Of a stretch of DNA of 64,000 nt, positions 27,073 to 37,048 are shown one piece after another (position 1 is the stretch's first letter; each line of letters opens with the position of its first letter). A program made the position numbers and the translations under genes. The stretch is from Mycolicibacterium canariasense (lineage in GTDB: Bacteria > Actinomycetota > Actinomycetes > Mycobacteriales > Mycobacteriaceae). Location: the NCBI RefSeq assembly GCF_002101555.1, contig NZ_LQOL01000034.1, positions 1 through 64,000 of the forward strand. Direction: 5' to 3'. Under the pieces are notes generated by a model. That model did not search any database. It had not been told where the DNA came from and was given only the letters and a program-made list of their open reading frames with translations.

Positions 27073-27606
27073 TTACTGCGCCGGCGGCGGAACCGGTTCC
27101 TGGCCGGGTGCCGGGATGTTCAGTGGCGCACCGCATTGCAGCGTTCCGTACAGCGGGTCATCCTTCACGCGGAAGACCCTCGGGGCGATGAACTGATCGG
27201 CCTGCGCCACGGTCTGGTCGTCCACCAGGATCTCGCAGTGCAGGTTCGAGCCGTAGGGCCACTGGATGGACAGCTCCATCCCGGCCAGCTTCGGATCCGC
27301 CATCACCGTGTTGATCTCGAACGTCTGTCCGGGCAGCAGCGTGGGTTGCTCGCTGTTGACGTTGTGGTCGTCGGCCTTGTAGGCCACCACCGCGCCGCGT
27401 GAGGTGCCGTCGGCCCTGGCCTTGTAGGTGACGTTGTGCAGCAGCGGGGCAGCCGGATCCGTGGCCGGTGCGGGCGGCGGTGCGGGCTCCGGGTCGGCGG
27501 TCGCGACCGCCGGGAGCACCTGCCCCGCGCACAGCACCAAGGCCGACAGGACCGATAAGAGCCCAGCCACTCCTGCGCGCCTGGTAACACTCATACCGCC
27601 AGACAT
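27073..27606 (-). CDS. Secreted protein of unknown function
   Basis: The 177-residue product has an N-terminal signal (cleavage likely near AVATADPEP), a Pro/Ala linker, and a single domain with two cysteines (LHCEILVDD and GTLQCGAPL) that could form a disulfide. It has a mostly beta character (VTYKARADGTSRGAVVAYKA). No family with known role is recognised; similar small exported proteins occur across mycobacteria. The ATG at 27606 shares one base with the TAA of the upstream DUF402 gene (TAATG), so the genes are probably translationally coupled. An in-frame ATG at 27594 is possible. Confidence 0.75.
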   Translation of the reverse strand: MSGGMSVTRRAGVAGLLSVLSALVLCAGQVLPAVATADPEPAPPPAPATDPAAPLLHNVTYKARADGTSRGAVVAYKADDHNVNSEQPTLLPGQTFEINTVMADPKLAGMELSIQWPYGSNLHCEILVDDQTVAQADQFIAPRVFRVKDDPLYGTLQCGAPLNIPAPGQEPVPPPAQ

Positions 27607-28115
27607 TACGCCCGCCAGGTCAGCGGCATTTCCCTACCTCGCAGCCAGCGCCCGAGGTCGTAGTCGTGACGGGCCAGCGCATCCACCGTGGCAAGTGCGG
27701 TGTGGATCGCCCGTTCCGCCGTTTCGGCGCTCAGCAGGCCCGCCCCGACGGCGGCGAGCAGTTCGTCGACGTCGGTCAGGCCGACGTCCCGGCCGGTGCG
27801 CACCACCAGGTCCAGGTAATGGTCCTGGGCTTCCCACACCTCGGCGCCGGCGGTGTACCGGCCCACGTCCAGGTAGAAGTCTTGATCGCGTTCGTACCCG
27901 GGGTTGAAGTGGAACACCGTGGCCCGTAGATCCAGCTCCGGCAGCAGCCAGGACTCCAGATAGTGAAACTGTGCCCGACCCGGTGCCGGCCGGGCCATGT
28001 ACAACCCCCAGGGCTGCACCGTGTAGACGTCGACGGCGCGCACGACGCCCTTCGGATCGGTGTTGGTTCCGGCGCGCAGATCGAAGACCTCGCGTTTGGG
28101 CGGATGGACGCTCAC
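27606..28115 (-). CDS. DUF402 domain protein (Rv1632c-like)
   Basis: The 169-residue protein carries the DUF402/FomD-like core: FNPGYERDQDFYLDVG and WEAQDHYLDLVVR with acidic residues that bind metal in characterised family members (nucleoside-diphosphate or cytidylyl phosphatases). A C-terminal helical part follows (SAETAERAIHTALATVDALARHDYDL). The GTG at 28115 was selected because it overlaps the stop of the upstream gene as GTGA; the frame continues upstream to 28247 with unrelated sequence. Confidence 0.8.
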   Translation of the reverse strand: MSVHPPKREVFDLRAGTNTDPKGVVRAVDVYTVQPWGLYMARPAPGRAQFHYLESWLLPELDLRATVFHFNPGYERDQDFYLDVGRYTAGAEVWEAQDHYLDLVVRTGRDVGLTDVDELLAAVGAGLLSAETAERAIHTALATVDALARHDYDLGRWLRGREMPLTWRA

Positions 28116-28405
28116 CGCCACCTGCGCACATCCAGCACCAGCGGACCTTTGCCCGCCGGCCGGGTCAGCAGCCGCAGCACGAAGCCGATGACGATCGACA
28201 CCCAGCATCCGGTCCACACCAGATCTGCGGCCTCCAGCCAACTGCACGGGTGGCTGATACCACTGCGGTCAGCGGCGCAGCTGGACCCCAAGAATGCGGC
28301 GATCTGCGCTGGTCCGGGCCAGATCAGCAGCACGGCGCAAGCCAGGCCGCCGAGCAACAACAGCAGGCCCAGCAGACGCAACGCGATGCGGGCGGGTTCG
28401 GGCAC
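28112..28405 (-). CDS. Small two-helix membrane protein
   Basis: A 97-residue protein with two clear hydrophobic segments (about 8-30 and 68-85) flanking a polar loop with two cysteines ([17 protein letters not shown]). This would place the loop outside the membrane if the N-terminus is inside. It is the first gene of a three-gene leftward unit (membrane protein, DUF402, secreted protein) joined by 4-base and 1-base overlaps. Function unknown. Confidence 0.72.
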   Translation of the reverse strand: MPEPARIALRLLGLLLLLGGLACAVLLIWPGPAQIAAFLGSSCAADRSGISHPCSWLEAADLVWTGCWVSIVIGFVLRLLTRPAGKGPLVLDVRRWR

Positions 28406-28464
28406 GGCGTCACCGTAACCCAGGGGGAATGAAGATGTCGGTGTCCGCGCTTAACCTGGTGACC

Positions 28465-30636
28465 ATGGCTTTCGCTACCGAACATCCCGTGCTGGCGCAT
28501 TCGGAATACCGACCTGCCGCCGACGCCGTCGACGGCATCGTGCGTGCCGGCGGCCAGTTCACCGTGGTCAGCGAGTACCAGCCCGCCGGTGACCAGCCCG
28601 CCGCCATCGACGAACTGGAACGACGGGTCAGGGCGGGGGAGCGCGATATCGTCCTGCTGGGCGCCACCGGCACCGGTAAATCCGCCACCACGGCGTGGCT
28701 CATCGAACGACTGCAGCGGCCCACCCTGGTGATGGCGCCGAACAAGACGCTGGCCGCGCAGCTGGCCAATGAACTGCGGGAGATGTTGCCGCACAACGCC
28801 GTCGAATACTTCGTCTCGTACTACGACTACTACCAGCCGGAAGCGTACATCGCGCAGACCGACACCTACATCGAGAAGGACAGCTCCATCAACGACGATG
28901 TCGAGCGGCTGCGGCACTCGGCCACGTCGAGCCTGCTGTCCCGGCGCGATGTCGTGGTGGTCGCGTCGGTGTCCTGCATCTACGGCCTCGGCACCCCGCA
29001 GTCCTACCTGGACCGGTCGGTGGAGCTCAAGGTCGGTGACGAGGTGCCCCGCGACGGGCTGCTGCGGCTGCTGGTCGATGTGCAGTACGACCGCAACGAC
29101 GTGGCGTTCACCAGGGGATCGTTCCGGGTGCGTGGCGACACCGTCGAGATCATCCCGTCCTACGAGGAGCTCGCCATCCGCATCGAGTTCTTCGGTGACG
29201 AGGTGGAGGCGCTGTACTACCTGCATCCGCTCACCGGTGACGTGGTGCGCCAGGTCGATTCGGTGCGGATCTTCCCGGCCACCCACTACGTCGCCGGGCC
29301 CGACCGGATGGCGCACGCCATCTCCACCATCGAGGCCGAACTCGAAGAGCGACTCGCCGAGTTGGAGGGCCAGGGCAAGCTGCTGGAGGCGCAGCGGCTG
29401 CGGATGCGCACCAACTACGACGTCGAGATGATGAAGCAGGTCGGCTTCTGCTCCGGCATCGAGAACTACTCGCGGCATATCGACGGCCGCCCGGCCGGGT
29501 CGGCGCCGGCCACCCTGCTGGACTATTTCCCCGAGGATTTCCTGCTCGTCATCGACGAGTCGCATGTCACCGTGCCGCAGATCGGCGGCATGTACGAGGG
29601 CGACATGTCGCGTAAGCGCAACCTGGTCGATTTCGGGTTCCGCCTGCCGTCCGCGGTCGACAACCGGCCGCTGACCTGGGAGGAGTTCGCCGAACGGATC
29701 GGGCAGACGGTCTACCTGTCGGCGACGCCGGGCAACTACGAGATGGCCCAGGCCGGAGGCGAGTTCGTCGAGCAGGTGATCCGCCCGACCGGGCTGGTCG
29801 ACCCGCTGGTGCGGGTGAAGCCGACCAAGGGCCAGATCGACGACCTGATCGGTGAGATCCGGCTGCGCACCGAACGCGACGAGCGGGTGCTGGTGACGAC
29901 GCTGACCAAGAAGATGGCCGAGGACCTCACCGACTACCTGCTCGAGATGGGCATCCGGGTGCGCTACCTGCACTCCGAGGTGGACACCCTGCGCCGGGTG
30001 GAGTTGCTGCGCCAGCTGCGGCTGGGCGAGTACGACGTGCTGGTCGGCATCAACCTGCTCCGCGAGGGCTTGGACCTGCCCGAGGTGTCGCTGGTGGCCA
30101 TCCTCGACGCCGACAAGGAAGGCTTCCTGCGGTCACCACGCAGCCTGATCCAGACCATCGGCCGTGCCGCCCGCAACGTGTCCGGTGAGGTGCACATGTA
30201 CGCCGACAAGATCACCGACTCGATGAAGGAGGCGATCGACGAGACCGAGCGGCGCCGCGCCAAGCAGATCGCCTACAACGAGGCCAACGGCATCGACCCG
30301 CAACCGTTGCGCAAGAAGATCGCCGACATCCTCGACCAGGTGTACCGGGAAGCCGACGATACCGAGAACGTCCAGGTGGGCGGCTCGGGACGCAACGCCT
30401 CCCGCGGACGCCGCGCCCAGGGCGAGCCGGGCCGCGCCGTCAGCGCCGGCATCATCGAGGGCCGCGACACCACCAACATGCCGCGCGCCGAGCTGGCGGA
30501 CCTGATCAAGGACCTGACCGAGCAGATGATGACCGCGGCGCGTGATCTGCAGTTCGAGTTGGCGGCCCGGATACGCGACGAGATCCAGGACTTGAAGAAG
30601 GAGCTGCGCGGAATGGACGCGGCCGGGCTTAAGTAG
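28465..30636 (+). CDS. uvrB: Excinuclease ABC subunit UvrB
   Basis: A 723-residue UvrB. It has Walker [11 protein letters not shown], the DNA-gripping beta-hairpin region ([20 protein letters not shown]), a DESH box ([17 protein letters not shown]), helicase motifs V-VI ([14 protein letters not shown] and QTIGRAARN) and the C-terminal UVR motif ([28 protein letters not shown]) that contacts UvrC. It verifies damage in nucleotide excision repair after loading by UvrA. ATG 28465 ([16 protein letters not shown]) is chosen by resemblance to other fast-grower UvrB starts; ATGs at 28429 and 28435 lie upstream in frame. The last 8 bases overlap the convergent transporter gene. Confidence 0.96.
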   Translation: MAFATEHPVLAHSEYRPAADAVDGIVRAGGQFTVVSEYQPAGDQPAAIDELERRVRAGERDIVLLGATGTGKSATTAWLIERLQRPTLVMAPNKTLAAQLANELREMLPHNAVEYFVSYYDYYQPEAYIAQTDTYIEKDSSINDDVERLRHSATSSLLSRRDVVVVASVSCIYGLGTPQSYLDRSVELKVGDEVPRDGLLRLLVDVQYDRNDVAFTRGSFRVRGDTVEIIPSYEELAIRIEFFGDEVEALYYLHPLTGDVVRQVDSVRIFPATHYVAGPDRMAHAISTIEAELEERLAELEGQGKLLEAQRLRMRTNYDVEMMKQVGFCSGIENYSRHIDGRPAGSAPATLLDYFPEDFLLVIDESHVTVPQIGGMYEGDMSRKRNLVDFGFRLPSAVDNRPLTWEEFAERIGQTVYLSATPGNYEMAQAGGEFVEQVIRPTGLVDPLVRVKPTKGQIDDLIGEIRLRTERDERVLVTTLTKKMAEDLTDYLLEMGIRVRYLHSEVDTLRRVELLRQLRLGEYDVLVGINLLREGLDLPEVSLVAILDADKEGFLRSPRSLIQTIGRAARNVSGEVHMYADKITDSMKEAIDETERRRAKQIAYNEANGIDPQPLRKKIADILDQVYREADDTENVQVGGSGRNASRGRRAQGEPGRAVSAGIIEGRDTTNMPRAELADLIKDLTEQMMTAARDLQFELAARIRDEIQDLKKELRGMDAAGLK

Positions 30637-32422
30637 TGACCTGTCCGGGGCTCTCCTCACCCAGGGGGTCATCGGGGATCGCGATCGTTACTACGCCGGT
30701 CTCCGGGTTCACTTCGACGGTGTCTGGGCCGACCGAACGAACCGCAACCAGTCCGGACAGCGTCGCTGAGATGTCGTGGCGCGGGTAAGGATGGCCGGCG
30801 CTGTGGTGGGCGACATCCGGCGTAGAGAGGTTGGCGACGTCCGGGCTGGAGATGTGAAGGTATCGCGGGCTGGTAGCCAGGTCATATCGGAAGGCCCTCA
30901 ACATCGCCCAACACGCGAGCACCATCACCACGGAGAACGGCGCAGCAGTGGCAATCGATGCCGTCTGCAGCGCGGTCAGCGAACCAGCGCCACCGACGAC
31001 GAGCAGGACTGCGGCCGCGACCCCTTCGAGCGCCGCCCAGTAGATGCGGGTGACTTTGGGGGGATCGAGCTCGCCACCCGAGGACAAGATGTCGATCACC
31101 AGCGATCCCGAGTCCGACGATGTCACGAAGAAGAAGACGATCACGGCCACCGCGAGCACGCTGCTGACGACGCTGATCGGCAGTCCGTCGAGCAGCCGGA
31201 AGAGCGACGTATTGGTGTCCACTGCGCCGTCGACGAGCATATCGCCGTGTTCGCGCTCCCTGAGCACCGCAGAATCGCCGAATACCGTGAACCATAACGA
31301 CCCGATGAGCGTTGGTACGAGGAGCACCCCGGTGACAAATTCCCGGATGGTACGGCCGCGGGAGATCCGGGCGATGAACATCCCGACGAACGGTGCCCAG
31401 CTTATCCACCATCCCCAATAGAAGATGGTCCAATTACCCATCCACGTGCCATCGGTGAACGGTGCGGTGCGCAGCATCAGCGATGGTAGTGACTGCACGT
31501 AGCCACCGAGATTCTGTACCCACGCTTGCAAGAGGAAGAGGGTGGGTCCGAGCATGAGAACGAACAGCGCCAGTGCCGCTGCGAGCACCATGTTGACGTT
31601 CGACAACCACTTCAACCCTTTACCGACGCCACTGACCACCGACAGCGTGGCAATAGCTGTGATGATGGCGATCATCGCGACCGTCCACCAGTTGTTGACC
31701 TCGATCCAGCCGAGGTACTCCAGCCCCGCAGCGATCTGGGTGATCCCGAATCCGAGTGAGGTGGCAACACCGAACAACGTGCCGACGATCGCGACGACGT
31801 CCACTACATGGCCGATCACACCCTCGACGAGTCGGCCGCCCAGCAGCGGTTCGAGTAACCACCGCACCGTCAGCGGGCGTCCACGGCGATAGCTCATGTA
31901 CGCCATGCCCAGCCCGACCACGACGTAGATGCCCCAGGCATGAAAACCCCAGTGGAACAAGGTCAGGGACATCGCTTGATTGGCTGCCGCGTCCGTCAGT
32001 CCTGGCACTCCGCGGGACGGGGGCGGACTCACGTAGTGAGTGAGCGGCTCGGCCACGCCGTAGAAGACCAGCCCGATGCCCATCCCGGCGCTGAAAAGCA
32101 TGGCCAGCCAAGACCAGAATCCGAATTCCGGTTTTTCGTTGTCTTGGCCCAGTCGGATGGTGCCGATCCGCGATATTGCGCAATAGATGGCGAACAGCAC
32201 GAATCCCGTTGTGGCCAATATGTACCACCAGCCAATTCCGCTGGTGATCATCGTGTTCAGCTGCGCGAAGGCGTCTTCTGCGACACGGGAGTAGGCGGCC
32301 GCGAAGACGATGAGCCCGACCACGATTGCCGATGCCGGGACGAAAACCGGCATGCTGATGCTCTGCCTCACCCGATTGAGTGCGCCTGGCTTGCGGTCGC
32401 CGACGGAGTCGGTGGTCGGCAT
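30629..32422 (-). CDS. BCCT family betaine/choline/carnitine transporter
   Basis: The 597-residue protein has about twelve membrane helices and the family signature in helix 8, [20 protein letters not shown], plus the glycine-rich helix 1' segment [17 protein letters not shown] carriers import compatible solutes or carnitine with Na+ or H+. A 60-residue cytoplasmic C-terminal tail could sense osmotic state. The ATG at 32422 follows GGAGG by 8 bases, so it was preferred to the longer frame to 32521. It sits between uvrB and the Rv1634-like gene, where M. tuberculosis has none, so it is accessory. Confidence 0.88.
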   Translation of the reverse strand: MPTTDSVGDRKPGALNRVRQSISMPVFVPASAIVVGLIVFAAAYSRVAEDAFAQLNTMITSGIGWWYILATTGFVLFAIYCAISRIGTIRLGQDNEKPEFGFWSWLAMLFSAGMGIGLVFYGVAEPLTHYVSPPPSRGVPGLTDAAANQAMSLTLFHWGFHAWGIYVVVGLGMAYMSYRRGRPLTVRWLLEPLLGGRLVEGVIGHVVDVVAIVGTLFGVATSLGFGITQIAAGLEYLGWIEVNNWWTVAMIAIITAIATLSVVSGVGKGLKWLSNVNMVLAAALALFVLMLGPTLFLLQAWVQNLGGYVQSLPSLMLRTAPFTDGTWMGNWTIFYWGWWISWAPFVGMFIARISRGRTIREFVTGVLLVPTLIGSLWFTVFGDSAVLREREHGDMLVDGAVDTNTSLFRLLDGLPISVVSSVLAVAVIVFFFVTSSDSGSLVIDILSSGGELDPPKVTRIYWAALEGVAAAVLLVVGGAGSLTALQTASIATAAPFSVVMVLACWAMLRAFRYDLATSPRYLHISSPDVANLSTPDVAHHSAGHPYPRHDISATLSGLVAVRSVGPDTVEVNPETGVVTIAIPDDPLGEESPGQVTT

Positions 32423-32605
32423 GGCTGTGCGGCCTCCTTCATCGATTGCAGCGCGGGAAGGCTCGCGGATACGGGGCACGGAACATGGTCCGCCCACCCC
32501 GGCGGGGGATGTCTTTCGCACCCGCTTCGATCCCGACGGCGGGTCTGACGTTACCCGACTCGAGCATCACTGTGGCAAATCGGTGCATCTGACAGGAGGG
32601 TTGGG

Positions 32606-32636
32606 TTGACCTCAATGTAAGTTGAGGTCGTAGCGT
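32606..32636 (+). promoter_or_regulatory. SoxR/MerR-type operator-promoter of the MFS exporter
   Basis: GACCTCAA (32608-32615) and TTGAGGTC (32622-32629) form a 22-bp dyad resembling the SoxR box. It sits between TTGACC (-35, 32606-32611) and TAGCGT (-10, 32631-32636), leaving a 19-bp spacer. A 19-bp spacer with a dyad in it is the hallmark of MerR-family promoters. Transcription would start near the GTG at 32643, so the mRNA is probably leaderless. No MerR-family gene lies in the window. Confidence 0.72.
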
Positions 32637-32642
32637 CACAGC

Positions 32643-34079
32643 GTGACTCGAACATTGCCGACCGATGATGCCCAAATGGGCCGCTGGCGGGACCTTCTCG
32701 GCCCGAAACATCTTGGTGCGTCGACGGTTCTGGCCGGTGGCGTCGCGCTGTATGCGACCAACGAGTTCCTCACCATCAGTCTGCTGCCCAGTGCGGTCGC
32801 CGAGATCGGTGGGCACCGGTTCTACGCCTGGGTCACGACGGTGTACCTGGTCGCCTCGGTGGTGGCGGCCACCACCGTCGGCGCGGTACTGAGCCGCCTG
32901 GGGCCACGCCGGTCGTATCTGGCCGGGCTCACCGTGTTCGGGGCGGGCAGCCTGCTGTGTGCGGTCGCGCCCACGATGGAATTGCTGCTCGTCGGCCGGG
33001 CGGTGCAGGGCGCGGCGGGTGGCCTGCTGGCCGGGCTGGGCTACGCGGTCATCAATGCGGCGCTGCCGCAGTCGTTGTGGGTGCGGGCGTCGGCCCTGGT
33101 GTCGGCGATGTGGGGGGTGGGTACCCTGCTGGGTCCCGCCGGTGGGGGATTGTTCGCGCAATTCGGTTCGTGGCGTTGGGCTTTCGGTGCCCTGGTGGTC
33201 CTCACCGCGGCCATGGCCGTGCTGGTGCCCGTTGCGCTGCCCGGCCGGGCGGCCACCGGCACCGAGTCGTCCGCGCTGCGGATCCCGGTCTGGTCCCTGC
33301 TGTTGTTGGGTGCCGCGGCGCTGGTCATCAGTGTGGCGGGCATCCCGCGCAACCCGGTATGGACGGCGGTGCTGCTGGCCGGTGGGCTGGGCTTGATCGC
33401 GGCCTTCCTCATAGTGGACCGGCTCAGGGCAGGCCAGGCGTCATCGGTGTTGCCGCCCACCGCATTCCGGCCCGGACCGTTGAAGTGGATGTACGTGACC
33501 CTCGGACTGCTGATGGCCGCGACGATGGTGGACATGTACGTGCCGTTGTTCGGCCAGCGGCTGGCCCACCTGGAGCCGTTGGTCGCCGGTTTCCTCGGCG
33601 TCGCCCTCGCGGTCGGGTGGACCACCGGCGAACTTGCCAGCGCGTCCGTGGACCGGCGTCGGGCGGTGGTCCGGATCGTGGCCGTGGCACCACTGGTGAT
33701 GGCGATCGGGTTGGGGTCGGCCGCCCTGAGCGTGCGCCCGGACGCCTCCGCCGGGGTGACGATCGGCTGGGCGCTGGCCTTGCTGCTGACCGGCACCGGG
33801 ATCGGGATGGCGTGGCCGCATCTGTCGGCGTGGGCCATGGGGGCCGTGCAGGACCCGTCGGCCGAAGGTGCCACGGCGGCCGCGGCGATCAACACCGTGC
33901 AGCTGATCTGCGGGGCATTCGGCGCGGGCGTGGCCGGCGTGATCGTCAACGCGCAGCACGACGACGGGTCGGCGGCGCGGTGGATGTTCGCGGTGTTCAG
34001 TGCGCTCGCGGCGGCCACGGCGGTGGCGGCGTACCGGGCCACCCGGCCGACACCTCAGTCGGGATCCTCATCCAGCTGA
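32643..34079 (+). CDS. MFS drug/proton antiporter (Rv1634-like)
   Basis: A 478-residue major facilitator with about 13-14 hydrophobic segments by eye. Motif A-like VGAVLSRLGPRRSY lies after helix 2 and a motif-C-like glycine/proline run, WGVGTLLGPAGGGLF, in helix 5 marks exporters. Its position after uvrB matches Rv1634, annotated as a possible drug efflux protein. The GTG start is placed directly at the predicted transcription start of a MerR-type promoter. The 3' end overlaps the convergent MgtC gene by 25 bases. Confidence 0.87.
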   Translation: MTRTLPTDDAQMGRWRDLLGPKHLGASTVLAGGVALYATNEFLTISLLPSAVAEIGGHRFYAWVTTVYLVASVVAATTVGAVLSRLGPRRSYLAGLTVFGAGSLLCAVAPTMELLLVGRAVQGAAGGLLAGLGYAVINAALPQSLWVRASALVSAMWGVGTLLGPAGGGLFAQFGSWRWAFGALVVLTAAMAVLVPVALPGRAATGTESSALRIPVWSLLLLGAAALVISVAGIPRNPVWTAVLLAGGLGLIAAFLIVDRLRAGQASSVLPPTAFRPGPLKWMYVTLGLLMAATMVDMYVPLFGQRLAHLEPLVAGFLGVALAVGWTTGELASASVDRRRAVVRIVAVAPLVMAIGLGSAALSVRPDASAGVTIGWALALLLTGTGIGMAWPHLSAWAMGAVQDPSAEGATAAAAINTVQLICGAFGAGVAGVIVNAQHDDGSAARWMFAVFSALAAATAVAAYRATRPTPQSGSSSS

Positions 34080-34789
34080 CGGATCGACGTCACCCCGTCG
34101 ATGCCGGCGAGCACCAACGGTGCCTGGGTGACACCGTTGCCGGCCAGCGTGAGGATCGCCCCGGACAGGTGGGCGGGGGCGTCCAGCGGTTTCCCGCCCG
34201 GGTCGGCAGCCAATTCGGTGAGCTGCCAGCGACGCCGATCGCATGCCGCCAGGAGCTGCGTCATGACCCCGCGGCCCTCCTCGTAGGTGACGTGCATGCG
34301 GACCGATCCGGACAACCGGGCCGCCAACCGGCGTGCCACCGGCATGAACCCGACGATGATCAGGAAATGGATTGCCGTCACGGTGACGGCCAGTAGTAGC
34401 AGGCCCGCGCCGGCGGCCATCCCGATGGCGGCCGATTCCCACACCGCCGCTGCGGTGGTCAGGCCGTGCACCGCGCCGCGGCGGGTGATGATGATGCCCG
34501 CACCGAGAAAGCCGATACCCGAGACGATCTGGGCCGCCACCCGGGACGGGTCGACCATGACCGTCCCGGCGACCAGCACGTCGGCGAACCCGTACTTGCT
34601 GATCAACATGATGAGCGCCGCGGCGGTGCCGACGATGGTCTGGGTGCGCAGCCCGGCCGCCTTGCCCTGGATCTCGCGCTCCAGGCCGATCAGTGCGGTC
34701 AAGCCGAAGGCGGCGAACAGCTCGACGACCTGACGGGTGCCCTGGCCGGGGCCGCCGAACAGTGGGGGATCGGCCAGCCACTCAATCAT
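34055..34789 (-). CDS. MgtC/SapB family membrane protein
   Basis: The 244-residue protein has the MgtC N-terminal domain of about five helices with GLEREIQGKAAGLRTQTIVG and GIGFLGAGIIITRRGAVHGLTTAA. A soluble ACT-like C-terminal domain follows (about 165-240). MgtC proteins support survival at low Mg2+ and in macrophages, in part by acting on ATP synthase or phosphate uptake. This long form with the extra domain is like M. tuberculosis MgtC; direct orthology is not claimed. Confidence 0.87.
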   Translation of the reverse strand: MIEWLADPPLFGGPGQGTRQVVELFAAFGLTALIGLEREIQGKAAGLRTQTIVGTAAALIMLISKYGFADVLVAGTVMVDPSRVAAQIVSGIGFLGAGIIITRRGAVHGLTTAAAVWESAAIGMAAGAGLLLLAVTVTAIHFLIIVGFMPVARRLAARLSGSVRMHVTYEEGRGVMTQLLAACDRRRWQLTELAADPGGKPLDAPAHLSGAILTLAGNGVTQAPLVLAGIDGVTSIRQLDEDPD

Positions 34790-34880
34790 GCGAACAACCT
34801 AGACCGCGCGGCGTCCGTCGTGATGAATTTCCGCGGCGCGGCAGGTCTGCATCACGACCGGACTCGAAGGAGGTCGACCG

Positions 34881-35633
34881 ATGTCGTTCAGCACCGCCTA
34901 TCCCGATGTGGTGTCCCGTGAGCAGTGGCTGGTGGCCCGCAAGCGGCTGTTGGCGCGGGAGCGTGAAGTCACCCATCTGCGCGACGCCGTGAACGCCGAA
35001 CGCCGGCGGCTGCCGATGGTGGAGGTGGACAAGGACTACCGGTTCGACGGGCCTGCCGGCGAGGTCGGACTGGTCGACCTGTTCGAGGGGCGCCAGCAGC
35101 TCTACGTCCACCACTTCATGTGGCTCGATGATATCGACCAGGGCTGCCCGAGTTGCACGGCCGCCGCCGATCTCACGTTCACCGAATCGGACCGGGCGCT
35201 GTTGACCGCCAAAGGTGTCGCCTTCGCCTGTGTGTCCCGCGCACCGTACGTCAGCATTGCCCGGTATCGCGACGCGCACGGCTGGACGTTCCCGTGGTAC
35301 TCGTCGCGGGACGGGGACTTCACCTACGATTTCGGCGTCACGCTCGACCCGGAACGCGCTGCGGTGCAGTACAACTACAAGTCACTCGACGAGTTGCATG
35401 CCGACGGCTGGTCGGATCGTGACCTGCGCGGGGACTGGCCCGGCGCCAGCGTGTTCCTGCGCCGCGGTGACGAGGTATTCCACACCTACTCGGCGTATGC
35501 CCGCGGGCTGGACCACGCCGCGGTCGGGTATCCCTTCCTGGACCTGACGCCGTTCGGCAGGCAGGAGCCGTGGGAGGACTCGCCACCGGGCTGGCCGCAG
35601 CAGGGGATCGCCGCGGGCATGCCGCACGAATAG
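34881..35633 (+). CDS. DUF899 thioredoxin-like family protein
   Basis: The 250-residue protein fits DUF899: early LVARKRLLAREREVTHLRDAV, YRFDGPAGEVGLVDLFEGR, HHFMWL, then a CPSC motif at the active-site position (DIDQGCPSCTAAAD) and a thioredoxin-like core ending in FLDLTPFGRQE. Reported relatives are annotated as predicted dithiol-disulfide oxidoreductases; activity is unproven. A strong AAGGAGGT lies 9 bases before the ATG. It lies between mgtC and a tRNA gene and appears monocistronic. Confidence 0.85.
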   Translation: MSFSTAYPDVVSREQWLVARKRLLAREREVTHLRDAVNAERRRLPMVEVDKDYRFDGPAGEVGLVDLFEGRQQLYVHHFMWLDDIDQGCPSCTAAADLTFTESDRALLTAKGVAFACVSRAPYVSIARYRDAHGWTFPWYSSRDGDFTYDFGVTLDPERAAVQYNYKSLDELHADGWSDRDLRGDWPGASVFLRRGDEVFHTYSAYARGLDHAAVGYPFLDLTPFGRQEPWEDSPPGWPQQGIAAGMPHE

Positions 35634-35693
35634 CGATCACGGCGAGCGCAACCGTTGGCGCCGGTCAGCGGTGGTGGCAGTGTTCATGGTGCT

Positions 35694-35767
35694 GCGGGTG
35701 TGGCTGAGTGGCTAGGCACCGGCCTGCAAAGCCGTTTACACGGGTTCGAATCCCGTCACTCGCTCCA
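35694..35767 (+). tRNA. tRNA-Cys(GCA)
   Basis: The sequence folds into a cloverleaf with acceptor GCGGGTG/CACTCGC (one G-T pair). The anticodon loop CTGCAAA gives anticodon GCA at 35726-35728, and the T-loop is TTCGAAT. The discriminator is U and CCA is encoded at 35765-35767. Short D-loop and length of 71 nt without CCA are normal for tRNA-Cys. Confidence 0.95.
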
Positions 35768-35779
35768 GCAACGCTCGGG

Positions 35780-37048
35780 TCAACCGGCCAAGGTGGGTTC
35801 ACCGGCGATCTGGTCGTCGCGAGCCGGTGGGTCGGCATCCCGGTTCAGCGTTTCCGGGACGCCGACCACCAGCACCGCCAACGCCAGAACCGAGATGGCC
35901 GTCAACGTGAACATCGCTGCCGCATAACCGAATCCGGCGTACACCGCACCGGCCAAGGTGGGGCTCAGTGCGCCGCCGATACCTTGCACCATGGTCGCCG
36001 CGCCCATCGCCACGTTGTAGCGGCCGGTGCCTCTGGTCAGGTCGGCGACCATGACCGCGAACAAGGGTCCTTGCAACCCGGCGCCCACGCCGTCGAGGAG
36101 TTGGATCGCGATCACCACGGCGGGATTGGCGGCGCAGGTGAACAGCAACCCCCGCAAGGGGAGCACGGCGAACGCCAGCAGGAAGAGGGGTTTGCGGCCC
36201 CAGCGTTCTGTCCGCCCGGTCAGCAGGGCCATCGGGATCATCACCAGCTGCGCGACGACGATCAACGCGGCCTGATAGAGCGCCCCGGTGTGACGGTGTC
36301 CCAGCGCGAGTTGTTGTCCGGCGATGGGCAGCATGGCTCCGTTGGCCAGTTGCCACAAGCCGACGACGGCGGCCAGCACCAGCAGCGGTCGGTTGCGCAG
36401 CAGCACACCGAATCCGGACGGTTGTTCGCCGGGTTCCGGCTCGTCGCGCAGGCCGCGGGCCCGCCGGTCATCGATCAGCGATCCCTTGATCACCAGCGTG
36501 GTCAACACCACGAGAATGCCGAACAGACTGGCGATCCAGAAGCCCAACCGCAGGCTCACCAGGTAACCGGCCAGGCCCGCGACGGTGGAGCCCACCACGT
36601 TTCCCGCGTGGTTGAACGCCGTCATCTGCCCCGTCTGCGCCGCATAGCGTTTCGGACCGACCAAACCCAGCGCCATCGCCGCGAGCACCGGGCCGACCAC
36701 CACACCACCGATCCCGGTCAGCAGTTGCGCGGCGGTCACCACGGCCAGCGTCGGCTCCAGCGTGACGATGAACGTTCCCACCGATGTCAATGCGGCGGCG
36801 ACGGCGAGCAAGGTGCGCTTGTGCGTCGACCTGTCGATCAACGCACCCGCCGGCGCGTTCAGGAACAACCCGATCACGCCACCGAGGGTCAGCATGACGC
36901 CGATGCTTGCCGGGTTCCAGCCGTGCGTGTTGATCAGGTACACCCCGAGGAAGGGGCCGAGACCGGACTGCACGTCGGCGATGAAGAAGTTCACCGCGTT
37001 CAGGGCTCGCAGCGAGCGGCGCAGGTCGGCCGGCGTGCCGGGCGTCAC
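35780..37048 (-). CDS. MFS transporter
   Basis: A 422-residue facilitator with two six-helix halves separated by a basic/acidic loop (DDRRARGLRDEPEPGEQPSG). It contains APAGALIDRSTHKRT after helix 2, and GRTERWGRKP at the matching loop in the C-half. Substrate unknown. GTG start overlaps the stop of the J-domain gene by 4 bases, so it belongs to the same leftward unit as that gene and possibly the ECF sigma gene. It ends 12 bases from the convergent tRNA-Cys. Confidence 0.82.
   Translation of the reverse strand: MTPGTPADLRRSLRALNAVNFFIADVQSGLGPFLGVYLINTHGWNPASIGVMLTLGGVIGLFLNAPAGALIDRSTHKRTLLAVAAALTSVGTFIVTLEPTLAVVTAAQLLTGIGGVVVGPVLAAMALGLVGPKRYAAQTGQMTAFNHAGNVVGSTVAGLAGYLVSLRLGFWIASLFGILVVLTTLVIKGSLIDDRRARGLRDEPEPGEQPSGFGVLLRNRPLLVLAAVVGLWQLANGAMLPIAGQQLALGHRHTGALYQAALIVVAQLVMIPMALLTGRTERWGRKPLFLLAFAVLPLRGLLFTCAANPAVVIAIQLLDGVGAGLQGPLFAVMVADLTRGTGRYNVAMGAATMVQGIGGALSPTLAGAVYAGFGYAAAMFTLTAISVLALAVLVVGVPETLNRDADPPARDDQIAGEPTLAG

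Noticed and set aside
28324..29973. Reverse-strand 549-codon frame over uvrB
   Set aside because: Antisense artefact of high GC; no ribosome site and no recognisable domain.
35694..35767. tRNA-Cys as attachment site of a genomic island
   Set aside because: No direct repeat of the tRNA 3' end and no integrase gene were found in the window.
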